A DNA stretch of 32,562 bases from JAVBNW01 sp031551255 (lineage in GTDB: Bacteria; Bacillota; Clostridia; Christensenellales; UBA1750): the NCBI GenBank assembly GCA_031551255.1, contig JAVBNW010000136.1, positions 1 through 32,562 of the forward strand, given 5' to 3'. Both the position numbers and the translations under genes were made by a program. Under the pieces are notes generated by a model. The model saw only the letters and a list, made by a program, of their open reading frames with translations. It was not told where the DNA came from and made no database searches. How positions within the stretch are numbered: the first letter of the stretch is position 1; each line of letters starts with the position of its first letter. This document shows, in pieces, positions 1 to 7,586 of this stretch.

Positions 1-44
1 GCATGCCGCAGCGCTGGCGTTTCTGGCGCTACGTGAAACCGCCG

Positions 45-740
45 CTAGTTGCGCCTGTTCGCCAAACCTATAAAGCGAAGCAGCTGCAGGATGGACATCA
101 AAGCCGCAACGACATACGTCAACGCCGCCGCGGACAATACCTTTTGCGCGCCGGGGGCCTCATCGCGCTCAAGATAACCCCCCGCCTCCAGGGCATAGAG
201 CGCGCGGGAGGAGGCGTTAAACTCCACCGGCAGCGTAATCAAATGAAAGACGACCGTCGCGGCAAAGCAGATGATGCCGATTTCAAACAGGCCTGTGATG
301 GAGAAAAACGCGCCCGCGATGAACAGGAGCCACACCAATTGGCTGGCGACGCCAACCACGGGGGCGATCGCGTTGCGGATGGAGAGCGGCGCGTAGCCGG
401 CCGCGTGCTGCATCGCGTGCCCGGTTTCATGCGCGGCGATGCCCAGCGCCGCAACGCTGGGGGAATCGTACACGCCCGAGGAAAGCCGAAGCGTTTTCGT
501 GCGCGGGTCGTAATGATCGCTGAGCGTTCCGCCCTGGGCGGGTTCTACCGATACGTCGGAAATACCCGCGTCCCTGAGCATAGCCGCCGCGACTTGTGCG
601 CCGGTTTTTCCGCCGCGCGACGCTACCTGCCCGTATTTGCGAAACCTGGCGTTGAGCATGGCCTGAACGGCCAGCCCCAGCAGCATCGCCAATATAATGG
701 GAATCAACATCGGATCAAACGACAAAGAATAGGGATACAT
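45..740 (-). CDS. YugP-type membrane zinc metallopeptidase
   Basis: A 231-residue membrane protease of the YugP family (neutral zinc metallopeptidase, Zn_peptidase_2). A hydrophobic N-terminal segment (about residues 11-29) is followed by a soluble part carrying the zinc motif HETGH at residues 104-108, with E105 as the general base. E173, in the segment PVEFNAS, is the likely third zinc ligand. Further hydrophobic segments lie at about 125-149, 152-170 and 205-225, so the active site sits against the membrane. Length and motif spacing fit the family. Substrates of this family are not well established. The ATG at 740 is preceded by a GAGGTGAT ribosome site. It lies 37 bases downstream of the niacin repressor on the same strand and may be co-transcribed with it, although no functional link is evident. 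Confidence 0.9.
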   Translation of the reverse strand: MYPYSLSFDPMLIPIILAMLLGLAVQAMLNARFRKYGQVASRGGKTGAQVAAAMLRDAGISDVSVEPAQGGTLSDHYDPRTKTLRLSSGVYDSPSVAALGIAAHETGHAMQHAAGYAPLSIRNAIAPVVGVASQLVWLLFIAGAFFSITGLFEIGIICFAATVVFHLITLPVEFNASSRALYALEAGGYLERDEAPGAQKVLSAAALTYVVAALMSILQLLRFIGLANRRN

Positions 741-777
741 CGCCTACGATCACCTCAAAAACACTATTCGCAAATAT

Positions 778-1296
778 CTACAGCAAGCCCGGCCTCGCCT
801 CCAGCAAAATGCCCAGCGCCGACAGCCGGCCTGTGATCGCCGCAAGCGCTTCCTCGTCGGGCGCCCTGAGCGTATGCATATGCACGCCGCCGGTCAGCGC
901 GCACAGCGGGCGGCCGTTTTTCATGTCCTTCATAAACTGCATCACGTCGCGCGCGGTGCCGATCATCAGCTCGTTGCGCATTTGCCCGTAACGGGGATGC
1001 TCGACGATCACATCGATCACCCATCCCCCTCCCTCTACCACGGTATAGAGCTCTTGTTCCAGCAGAAACTCTCCGTCGTGCCTGCAGGTGATCACGCAAA
1101 ATGCGGGGGAACGGGACAGGGCATATCCCCCCGGCGTAGAAAGCACGGGCTCGCCCGCCCGCCTCAGCGCGGCGATATCTTTGACGATAATCTGGCGGGA
1201 CACGCCGAACTGCGCCGCAAGCGCGGCGCCGGTCACCGGATTCTCCTTGAACCGAAGCGCGGCAAGGATCTCCCTTTGTCTGTCCGTCTTGCCCAT
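778..1296 (-). CDS. niaR: NiaR-type niacin-responsive transcriptional repressor (HTH + 3H domain)
   Basis: A 172-residue repressor of the NiaR (YrxA) family, which senses nicotinic acid and represses NAD synthesis or niacin uptake genes in Bacillota. Residues 6-60 form a winged helix-turn-helix of the HTH_11 type, with VTGAALAAQFGVSRQ as the recognition region. Residues 70-165 form the 3H domain: H73 followed by acidic residues 80-82, H100 in HPRYGQ, and H139/H141 in GVHMHTL. These match the histidines that name the domain and bind metal in known members. I place the start at the ATG at 1296 because AAGAGGTG lies seven bases upstream; the frame stays open to an ATG at 1317 that has no such site. 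No nad or niacin transport gene lies nearby, so its targets are elsewhere. A repeat element sits 48 bases upstream and could have displaced its promoter. Confidence 0.88.
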   Translation of the reverse strand: MGKTDRQREILAALRFKENPVTGAALAAQFGVSRQIIVKDIAALRRAGEPVLSTPGGYALSRSPAFCVITCRHDGEFLLEQELYTVVEGGGWVIDVIVEHPRYGQMRNELMIGTARDVMQFMKDMKNGRPLCALTGGVHMHTLRAPDEEALAAITGRLSALGILLEARPGLL

Positions 1297-1343
1297 ATCG
1301 CACCTCTTACGCGGCAACGCGCGCCAAATAGCGGATCACGCCA

Positions 1344-1572
1344 AGGGTCTGTTGACATAATCCGAAATGCCGGATTTCGAACTGATTTTGCGCCTGATGA
1401 GGAGCGGGAAGGAGGCGTAGCCAACAGCTATGCTGGGCCGCGAATAGCCTTGCCGAGGCCTTAACCGACGTCGCCGTAGGCAACGCTTCCAGCCCAAGGC
1501 AATCGACGGCAAGAAAATCAGGCACAAAAAGCGGCCGAAAGACGGCGTTAAGCGTTTGTATCAACTGGCCCT
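1344..1572. repeat. Imperfect palindromic, MITE-like element with long terminal inverted repeats
   Basis: The 409-base gap between niaR and dnaX is mostly filled by a 229-bp element with inverted ends. The left end at 1344-1362 (AGGGTCTGTTGACATAATC) matches the reverse complement of the right end at 1554-1572 (AGGGCCAGTTGATACAAAC) at 14 of 19 positions. Similarity continues inward: a 33-base stretch ending in GCCTGAT at about 1366-1398 matches the inverted right arm at about 24 of 33 positions. A small subterminal hairpin, CGAAAT/ATTTCG, lies at 1363-1378. No convincing coding sequence is present and I cannot see a clear target-site duplication. A non-autonomous transposon relic or a genome-wide intergenic repeat are both possible. 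Confidence 0.6.
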
Positions 1573-1632
1573 AAGACAAAAGCCCGACGATGCCGCCGCC
1601 CTTGGGATGGGGATAGTATACCACAGTTGCGC

Positions 1633-1661
1633 TTGCATAAAGTGTGTTCCGCGTGGATAAT
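1633..1661 (+). promoter_or_regulatory. Candidate sigma-A promoter for dnaX
   Basis: GATAAT at 1656-1661 (5 of 6 to consensus) is preceded by exactly 17 bases and a weak -35, TTGCAT, at 1633-1638. It lies 45 bases before the dnaX start and just outside the repeat element. The -35 match is only 3 of 6, so this is a candidate. Confidence 0.4.
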
Positions 1662-1705
1662 AGAGGCAGGAATATGACCAAAGCGGATAGGGCGGGAGGA
1701 AGCCG

Positions 1706-3391
1706 ATGGAATACCAAGCGCTGTACAGGCAGTGGCGGCCCAAGACCTTCTCTCAAGTCGTTGGGCAAGAGGCGATCAAGGCCACGCTCAGCCGCCAGGT
1801 TGCGACGGGCCGCATCGCCCACGCATATCTGTTCAGCGGCACGCGCGGCACGGGCAAAACTTCCATCGCGCGGATCTTATCGCGGGCGGTGAATTGCCTG
1901 GATTCCGAAGATGGCGAGCCGTGCGGCCTGTGCGAAAGCTGTGTGGCGCTTAATGACGGCTCTTCGCTGGATGTTGAGGAAATTGACGCGGCATCCAACA
2001 ACGGCGTAGACGAAATCCGCTCGCTGCGCGATAAGATCCGCTATCCGCCGCAAAGCGGAAAATACCGCGTGTATATCATCGACGAAGTGCACATGCTCTC
2101 TACCAGCGCGTTCAACGCGCTGCTTAAAACGCTGGAAGATCCCCCGCCGCACGCTGTGTTGATCTTGGCCACCACCGAGCCCCAGCGCCTTCCGGCCACC
2201 ATCCTCTCGCGGTGCCAAAGGTTCGACTTTAAGCGGATCCCGCTGGGCGAAATAGCGGGAAGGCTCAGGGAGGCCGCGCAGGGCGCGGGCGCGGCGTACC
2301 GGGAAGATGCGATCTACGCCATCGCCAGGGCGGCCGAGGGCGGCATGCGCGATGCGCTCAGCCTACTGGATGTATGCATTGCCGCGGGCGGAGAGATTAC
2401 GCTGGATACGGTAGAAAGCGCTACCGGATCGGCGGGCCGCGCGTTTTTGTTCGAAATGGGCCGGGCCTTGGCCGCGGGCGATGTAGGCGATGCCCTCCGG
2501 CTCGTAGACCGCGCCATGCGCGATGGCCGCGACGCCGCGGTGCTCGCGCGAGATGTCGGCGCCCACCTTCGCACCATGATGGTGCTCTTGGCGGTTGGCG
2601 AGGCGGACGGCGCGCGCGTGCTGGAAGTATCACCCGAGGAAGCGCACAACCTGCACGCGCAGGCGAAGGATATGGGCGACGAACGATCGATGCGCGCGCT
2701 CGATCTTCTTAGCCGCGTGGAACCGGAGATGCGCTGGGCGGCGCATCCCCGCGCGTTGCTCGAGCTTACGCTCGCCAGGGCATGCCGTCCGGAGACCGAG
2801 GCAGACTTAAGCGCGCTTTTGCAACGCATCGAAGCGCTGGAAAAGCAGGTTGAAAAGGGCATCCCCGTCAGAGAGACCCCTGCCGAACCTGCAGCGCCCG
2901 CCCCCGCCGTGCGAATCAGCGCCACATCTCCTGCTCCGGCCAAAGGCGGCAGCGGGCCCGCGACGCGCGAGCCATCCGCACAGATACATCCGGAACCGGC
3001 GCCGCCTTCCGACAGCGCCAAGCTTTGGCCGGATACGCTGGCGGCCATTCGCAAAACGCACATATCGCTCTATACCGCGCTTCGGCGCGCGAGGATGGAG
3101 GGCATACGCGACGGCGTCGCGCTGATAGCGTTCGCGCCGGAAGACGAAGTCTTTCATAAAATGATGCTAATAGAACAAAACCAGCAGGTGCTCAAGGCAG
3201 CGCTGGCGCAGGTGGCAGGCAAGGCGCTCGCCGTTAAGATATCTCTGGGCGGCGCGCACCTCCCCCCGCCGGCGCAAGACGCGCCCAAAACGCCGGGCGG
3301 CGAACCTGAGGACGATTGGGTTAAGGATGCGATCGAGCTTTTCGGGCGCGATAAAGTCGGCATCTTGGAAAACGGAGGAGACGAAACATGA
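1706..3391 (+). CDS. dnaX: DNA polymerase III subunit gamma/tau
   Basis: A 561-residue clamp-loader ATPase that, with delta and delta prime, opens and loads the beta clamp at the replication fork. Residues 1-220 are the AAA+ module: Walker A GTRGTGKTS at 44-52 (K51), a zinc module with C64, C73, C76 and C79, Walker B IIDEVH at 124-129, and sensor SRC at 168-170. A helical lid and collar follow to about residue 360. A proline/alanine-rich linker (about 385-440) then leads to a C-terminal domain likely to contact the polymerase. The ATG at 1706 follows GGGAGGA. Its stop overlaps the start of the next gene. I see no A-rich slippery site for making a short gamma form. The usual partners ybaB and recR do not follow it here. 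Confidence 0.96.
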   Translation: MEYQALYRQWRPKTFSQVVGQEAIKATLSRQVATGRIAHAYLFSGTRGTGKTSIARILSRAVNCLDSEDGEPCGLCESCVALNDGSSLDVEEIDAASNNGVDEIRSLRDKIRYPPQSGKYRVYIIDEVHMLSTSAFNALLKTLEDPPPHAVLILATTEPQRLPATILSRCQRFDFKRIPLGEIAGRLREAAQGAGAAYREDAIYAIARAAEGGMRDALSLLDVCIAAGGEITLDTVESATGSAGRAFLFEMGRALAAGDVGDALRLVDRAMRDGRDAAVLARDVGAHLRTMMVLLAVGEADGARVLEVSPEEAHNLHAQAKDMGDERSMRALDLLSRVEPEMRWAAHPRALLELTLARACRPETEADLSALLQRIEALEKQVEKGIPVRETPAEPAAPAPAVRISATSPAPAKGGSGPATREPSAQIHPEPAPPSDSAKLWPDTLAAIRKTHISLYTALRRARMEGIRDGVALIAFAPEDEVFHKMMLIEQNQQVLKAALAQVAGKALAVKISLGGAHLPPPAQDAPKTPGGEPEDDWVKDAIELFGRDKVGILENGGDET

Positions 3392-4341
3392 GAGATTCGC
3401 AAAATCGCACGGGCGTCGCGCTGTCGATAGCGTTTTTGACCATCGCCGTTCTGGTGATTGGCGGCCTGATCGCCGGGCAGGCGCTGGGCCTTACTTGGGC
3501 GGGCGCATCCGGAACCGGGCGCGCTTCCGGCACAGAGGGGATGACGTGGGCCTCCTCCGCGCCGGGTGCGGGCGCGAACTCGCTAAGCGTGGACGTAATC
3601 GACGCAAGCGTGGAAATCTACCCCTCGGGCGACGGCGAGTTTCGCTGGGAATTGCCGGCCGACGACAGCTTTCGCGTGACCGAGGCGGGCAATAACGAGT
3701 TGATCATCTCGCAGGAAGATCTCAACCTTTTCTTCAACTGGCGTCCGTCGCGCTCGTATCGCATAACGGTGTGGGTGCCCGAGGAGCTGGATGTGCTCGA
3801 CATTGCGAGCGTATCGGGCGGGGTGAGCGTTCAGAGCGTATCCTGCAAGAGCTTAAACGCGCATTCCACCAGCGGCAGGGTGGAGCTTGAGGATGTGACC
3901 TGCGCATCCGAACTGCGCGCGGGCACGGTTTCCGGCAGGCTTTCCATGGATACCGTCAGCGCGCCTTCCTTGCGCGCGGAGACGACCTCCGGCTCGCTGT
4001 CGGGCAGCTTCGTCGCCGCGGACGACGTCAAGGCATCCACGATGTCCGGCGGAATCGACCTTGAGCTTGCGCGCCGGGGCAAGGTGGACATATCCACCGT
4101 GTCCGGCTCGCTTGGCCTGGACTGCGATGAGACGATCACCGGCAAGATCAGCACGGTGTCGGGCAGCGTGCGCCTGCGCGCGGCGAGCGATCAGACCGTG
4201 CGCTTCTCTACGCTCTCAGGCAGCGTAAGGGATGAGCGCGCCGGGGATTCCGGCAGGGCCGCGGGCAAGGCGGGCGTATTCCAGTACGGCGAGGATTCCG
4301 TATCCGTGGAAACCACGTCGGGCAGCATCCGCGTGGAGTAA
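3388..4341 (+). CDS. DUF4097 family beta-repeat protein, membrane anchored
   Basis: A 317-residue protein with one N-terminal membrane segment (about residues 10-33) and a Gly/Ala/Ser-rich stretch before the main domain. From about residue 130 it carries some nine short beta-strand repeats centred on xxSG (ASVSGG, HSTSGR, GTVSGR, ETTSGS, STMSGG, STVSGS twice, STLSGS, ETTSGS), spaced roughly 18-22 residues apart. This is the pattern of DUF4097 adhesin-like proteins, which probably form a right-handed beta solenoid outside the membrane. Its role is unknown. The start ATG at 3388 overlaps the dnaX stop by four bases, with GGAGGAG ahead of it, so it is translationally coupled to dnaX. It is the last gene before a terminator. 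Confidence 0.82.
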   Translation: MRDSQNRTGVALSIAFLTIAVLVIGGLIAGQALGLTWAGASGTGRASGTEGMTWASSAPGAGANSLSVDVIDASVEIYPSGDGEFRWELPADDSFRVTEAGNNELIISQEDLNLFFNWRPSRSYRITVWVPEELDVLDIASVSGGVSVQSVSCKSLNAHSTSGRVELEDVTCASELRAGTVSGRLSMDTVSAPSLRAETTSGSLSGSFVAADDVKASTMSGGIDLELARRGKVDISTVSGSLGLDCDETITGKISTVSGSVRLRAASDQTVRFSTLSGSVRDERAGDSGRAAGKAGVFQYGEDSVSVETTSGSIRVE

Positions 4342-4367
4342 GTCCCCGCCAAAAAACGCAATATTGC

Positions 4368-4396
4368 AAAAATCGGCCGCCGCAGGCCGATTTTTT
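4368..4396 (+). terminator. Bidirectional rho-independent terminator
   Basis: The stem AATCGGCC at 4371-4378 pairs with GGCCGATT at 4385-4392 across a six-base loop, with T residues after it on the plus strand and A residues before it. It can therefore end the dnaX operon on the plus strand and the toxin/immunity transcript on the minus strand. Confidence 0.88.
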
Positions 4397-4416
4397 ACGC
4401 TTCGTAAAGCCGGCCA

Positions 4417-4710
4417 TTCAGCGATGATCATGCGAATTTTATTCTGATTATACATGACCTCGGCATCCCGGAATACTTGAACGATCCTTTCCGCTTCAAA
4501 TAGGGAATCCCCCGATAATTTCGCAATGCCGTGAAAAGTAACATAGGCGGGAGTGTACATAAAGCCCGTAATGCAATCCCATAGGGCATCCTAGTTTTGC
4601 CCATAAAAATCCGGAAATTCCAGCTTGATTCTGAGCTCCTCATGCAAATCAAAATGATAGCGGCAGTTGGAAAAGTCGACGTCGTAGTGCATCCATTCTT
4701 TTGTTTTCAT
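4417..4710 (-). pseudogene. Barstar-like immunity protein, interrupted by an in-frame TAG
   Basis: Reading the minus strand from the ATG at 4710, which has GGAGG ten bases upstream, gives a barstar-family protein: codons 1-39, a TAG at codon 40 (4593-4591), then about 59 further codons in the same frame. Across the stop the frame reads EFPDFYGQN-stop-DALWDCITGF. Barstar reads PEYYGENLDALWDCLTGW, so the stop replaces the Leu of that motif and TTG to TAG is a one-base change. The residues equivalent to barstar D35, W38 and D39 are kept, and Y29 is replaced by F. The later segment ERIVQVFRDAEV also matches barstar. The normal C-terminal stop is missing: the frame runs on through the terminator and antisense to the neighbouring gene, so the 3' end is also damaged. 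It begins 12 bases after the barnase-like toxin and would be its antidote. Restart at the ATG at 4560 is conceivable but would lack the binding region. Confidence 0.82.
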
Positions 4711-4722
4711 ATCGAGCCTCCT

Positions 4723-5379
4723 CTATGGTACTATTTCAATAAAAGTTTTAAAATGGTCATACGACATAAAGATCAATCCGTCGTTGCTGTAATAGATACG
4801 GTGTCGTCCTCTGTATCCATACGTATAATTGACATCCGCCTCATGCCATACGCGGCCGGGCGCATCCGGCAGTTTGACTTCATTGTTCCAAAAAAGATCG
4901 CCGCCGATCATTCTGCCTGGAATTGCCTCATGTAAGTTTCCCTCCTTCGAATCCCAGCCCATATCTCTAGCTTCATCCTTCGTTAAGTAATACGACGGCA
5001 GCTCTCCGCAATGGAAAAAATACCAGTCCGCACCCTCCTCGCCCTGGACGGTGGCGGTTCCTGCCCTCATGGTGGGCAACGGCAAAATATCGCACCGGCA
5101 GTTCGGGTGCGCCTTGGGCCGAACGGGCGCGCCGTTGAGCCGGGGCAGCGTAGAGGAATCTTTGGGGTCGACGATCTTACCATTTGCCGTTGTGCAAAAT
5201 TGACACGTCGTCGCGGTCACCATGGCGACCCACCCGCGCCACCTCTCGCTGCACCCTACAAACACACCTTGATGAATAAACGCCGTAAGGCCCTCGCCCC
5301 ACTTTGCCAGCGTCTCCCGCAGGGTTTTAAACCACTGGTCAAACCAACTTTTGTCCCGCATGCCGCGCCCCCATCGCAT
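4723..5379 (-). CDS. Barnase-like ribonuclease toxin with phage head-protein-like N-terminal region
   Basis: A 218-residue protein in two parts. Residues 1-112 include TCQFCTTANGKIVD and HPNCRCDI (C59, C62, H91, C94, C96), the C-terminal signature of phage Mu F-like or minor head proteins. Residues 118-218 align along their whole length with barnase, a secreted guanyl-preferring RNase. Catalytic counterparts are present: K134 (K27), E180 in HEADVNY (E73), R190 and R194 (R83, R87) and H209 (H102). The guanine-contact R59 is replaced by Asn (N165 or N166). The immunity gene follows directly but is disrupted. The start is uncertain: the ATG at 5379 has no clear ribosome site and lies in a hairpin loop, and the ATG at 5361 is an alternative. 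The stop six codons before 5379 suggests a 5'-truncated or relocated toxin cassette. The region is visibly more AT-rich than its neighbours, suggesting transfer. Confidence 0.85.
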   Translation of the reverse strand: MRWGRGMRDKSWFDQWFKTLRETLAKWGEGLTAFIHQGVFVGCSERWRGWVAMVTATTCQFCTTANGKIVDPKDSSTLPRLNGAPVRPKAHPNCRCDILPLPTMRAGTATVQGEEGADWYFFHCGELPSYYLTKDEARDMGWDSKEGNLHEAIPGRMIGGDLFWNNEVKLPDAPGRVWHEADVNYTYGYRGRHRIYYSNDGLIFMSYDHFKTFIEIVP

Positions 5380-5393
5380 ATGTGATGGGGGCG
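5366..5393. repeat. Perfect 10-bp inverted repeat over the toxin start
   Basis: CGCCCCCATC at 5366-5375 pairs perfectly with GATGGGGGCG at 5384-5393 across an eight-base loop (5376-5383). The loop contains the ATG at 5379-5377 of the toxin on the minus strand. No T-run follows on either strand, so it is a poor terminator. Confidence 0.75.
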
Positions 5394-5447
5394 ATTAAAA
5401 TGTAAGTTGTGCGACAAAGTACGACGCAAAAATATGGCAGCACGGGA

Positions 5448-7304
5448 TTAGCCTCGAAACACGTCCCCGTCGCGGTATGCCCGCCATACGTTTTCAAACC
5501 AGCGGTCGCCCTCGGTGGGCAGCGGGCGCACCGGGCGGATGCCGCTGCGCGCGCCGACGGGCGCGAGCGAGGTTTCGATAAAGCTGGACGCGAAGCGGTC
5601 GTCCGCCGAAGCGGGCAGTGCGTCCGGCCGAAGCGGCCTGTCGGCGATGACGTGCCCGGCGGCGCACGGCATGGACTGCGCCTGCAAGATCATCGAAGAA
5701 AGAGTTGCCTGCGCGCAGGCGAGCGCATCCCTCAGGCGCAATACGGCAAGCGTTTCGCCGGCGTGACGCGACGCGGCGCGCTCGTCGGCCCATGCAAGCA
5801 GCGCCTTCATATCCGCCACATTGCGCACGGGCCCCGCGCACAGGCTGAACTCTCGCCGAAGGTGCGCGTGCATAAGCTCCGCGTCGTCCCCGCCGGACGC
5901 GCCTTGGTGCAAGAAGGAAACCTCTTTTTCCACTTGCGCAAGCGCCTCGTCGCCAAGGCCGTCCGACACGTCGTGGATGTTGGCCGCGATGTGCTGCGCG
6001 GCCCTGAGCGAGCCGACCTGCGTCTCGTTCAGCGCCGATCCTCCCGGGCGGTACGCGCCGAAGCAGCCGGATACCTCGCCCGCGGCGTACAGCCCCGCAA
6101 CGCTCGTTCGCCACCAACGGTCCACCGAAAGGCCGCCGTTTTGGTGCTGCGCGCATACGGCGATGGGTAGCATTTCGCGGGCGAGGTCGATGCCGTGCGA
6201 GCGGTAGAGTTCCACGGCATCCGGGTTCATATGCGCCAAGCGCTCGTAGGCGGATGTTTGCGCCGCGCCGCCTTTTGCGAGATAGTCCTGCGCTTCGGGG
6301 CCGAGCGCGCCTAAGCGCTTGTAGGCGTCCGGAGAGAAAAAATTGAGGTAGGCGCCCTTCTCCTTATAACAGGCTTCATATACCGCCAAATCCACCCGGG
6401 AGGATCCGCCCAGCTTGCGCGAATCAAACGGCCATTGATAGCCCTTGAGAAATATCATGTCGTCCGGGTTGCAGGGCATCCACGACACTAAGATTTCTTC
6501 GCCCGTCGCGCTTAGGTAGCGGGGCAGCGCCTGTTGGTACGTGCCCGACAAATTCCACCGAAAGCCGGTGGACGCTATGCCGTACTGCCAAGACCACAGG
6601 TTGGCGGCTCTGGCCCCGGCAAGCAGCGCCGCGCCCATCGCCCCCACTTGCGAAGGCGGGTAGACGGTGTGTTCATACAAATCAGCCGCGCCGCCGGTGC
6701 ACAGGATTACCGCCTTTGCGCTGACGGCGACCAGCGGCGAAAGCCCCCTTCTTACGGCGTTAGGGTCAAAAAACAGCGCGCCGCAAGCGCCCGAAGGGCC
6801 GGTGAGGATGCTCACAAGCGCGCCGGTAAGCGTGCGCACCCCGCGCCGCTCAACCCTCTCTCTTAAGCGCTGCGCCATGAAGCGGCTCGTCAAAGGCCCG
6901 GCGGAGGTGGCGCGCAGGCGATCGTCGTGGTCGGTGCGGTAGCCAACGTACTCGCCATACTCGTCGTGCGGAAAGGGCACGCCCAACTCGGCCAGCTTGT
7001 AAAACGCGGCCGACGAGCCCGCCGCCAGCGCAAGCGCGGTATCGCCATGCATGTGCCCGCCGGCCATATATGTTTCCGCCAGCGCGCGCACAGAATCGCC
7101 CGAGGGCGCGAGGCGGTGGAACGTCTGCTTATCGCTGCCCGCGTTCAGCGAAGTTCCGCCGTCAAAATCCTGCGCGGCGAGCAAGGTTTCTACGCCGCGC
7201 TTGGCAAGCTCGTCGGAGCAATTAAGCCCTGCGGCCCCCGCGCCGATCACCAGCGCGCAGGTTGGATACAGAGGAATTTTAAAGCCGTCCAGCGAAATAT
7301 GCAT
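5448..7304 (-). CDS. FAD-dependent oxidoreductase of the fumarate reductase/succinate dehydrogenase flavoprotein type
   Basis: A 618-residue flavoprotein. The Rossmann dinucleotide motif VIGAGAAGLN lies at residues 19-28, and DGGTS and KQTFHRL follow, as in SdhA/FrdA/NadB-type enzymes. The capping region starts near LTSRFMAQRL, and the second FAD-binding segment includes QNGGLSVD and GLYAAGEVSG with GGSALNE near residue 420. The C-terminal helical domain is present. It lacks the usual gene context of an iron-sulfur or membrane anchor subunit and stands alone, so it is not a standard succinate dehydrogenase. Many Clostridia encode such stand-alone proteins with unknown substrate. L-aspartate oxidase is an alternative, but the protein is longer and no nadA or nadC lies nearby. 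The ATG at 7304 follows TAAGGAGG. Confidence 0.85.
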   Translation of the reverse strand: MHISLDGFKIPLYPTCALVIGAGAAGLNCSDELAKRGVETLLAAQDFDGGTSLNAGSDKQTFHRLAPSGDSVRALAETYMAGGHMHGDTALALAAGSSAAFYKLAELGVPFPHDEYGEYVGYRTDHDDRLRATSAGPLTSRFMAQRLRERVERRGVRTLTGALVSILTGPSGACGALFFDPNAVRRGLSPLVAVSAKAVILCTGGAADLYEHTVYPPSQVGAMGAALLAGARAANLWSWQYGIASTGFRWNLSGTYQQALPRYLSATGEEILVSWMPCNPDDMIFLKGYQWPFDSRKLGGSSRVDLAVYEACYKEKGAYLNFFSPDAYKRLGALGPEAQDYLAKGGAAQTSAYERLAHMNPDAVELYRSHGIDLAREMLPIAVCAQHQNGGLSVDRWWRTSVAGLYAAGEVSGCFGAYRPGGSALNETQVGSLRAAQHIAANIHDVSDGLGDEALAQVEKEVSFLHQGASGGDDAELMHAHLRREFSLCAGPVRNVADMKALLAWADERAASRHAGETLAVLRLRDALACAQATLSSMILQAQSMPCAAGHVIADRPLRPDALPASADDRFASSFIETSLAPVGARSGIRPVRPLPTEGDRWFENVWRAYRDGDVFRG

Positions 7305-7530
7305 CGCGATGCCTCCTTAACCACGGGCGGGATACCGCCTTGCCTGCCTGGAACCCGCCTTTAGCACGGCGGATTCCGGCCTTGGAATCAAAGCGTGAGG
7401 AGAGGTGTTCAACAAGTGCTTGAGAAGGTGGATAAAAAACATTACCATTTCTTTACCTTGTATTTTAACATCGATTAGAGTGCAGCGCCACAGTAGCTTT
7501 CCAGCGCCCCTCCATCGTTGCTTGGAGCGG

Positions 7531-7559
7531 TTGACACCTGCCTTTGCGGCACGCATAAT
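7531..7559 (+). promoter_or_regulatory. Sigma-A promoter for the GNAT operon
   Basis: A perfect -35 TTGACA at 7531-7536, a 17-base spacer and the -10 CATAAT at 7554-7559 (5 of 6) lie 28 bases before the acetyltransferase start. A short inverted repeat (CTCCA...TGGAG, about 7510-7527) sits directly upstream and could bind a regulator. The rest of the divergent gap 7305-7586 shows only the ribosome site of the flavoprotein gene. Confidence 0.8.
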
Positions 7560-7586
7560 AGCGGTAGAGGATATGGAGGGGTATAG

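Noticed and set aside
1706..3391. A programmed frameshift in dnaX giving a short gamma subunit
   Set aside because: No run of six or more A or T residues or an A-AAA-AAG slippery heptamer was found near the domain boundary.
4591..4593. TAG in the barstar-like gene as a sense codon (alternative code or pyrrolysine-type readthrough)
   Set aside because: Several intact genes here end in TAG (for example fliK, flgE, motA and fliL), no suppressor system is visible, and the gene's 3' end is damaged as well, so decay is simpler.
5366..5393. The inverted repeat as the terminator of the flavoprotein gene
   Set aside because: No T-run follows the stem on the minus strand, and the stem overlaps the next reading frame.
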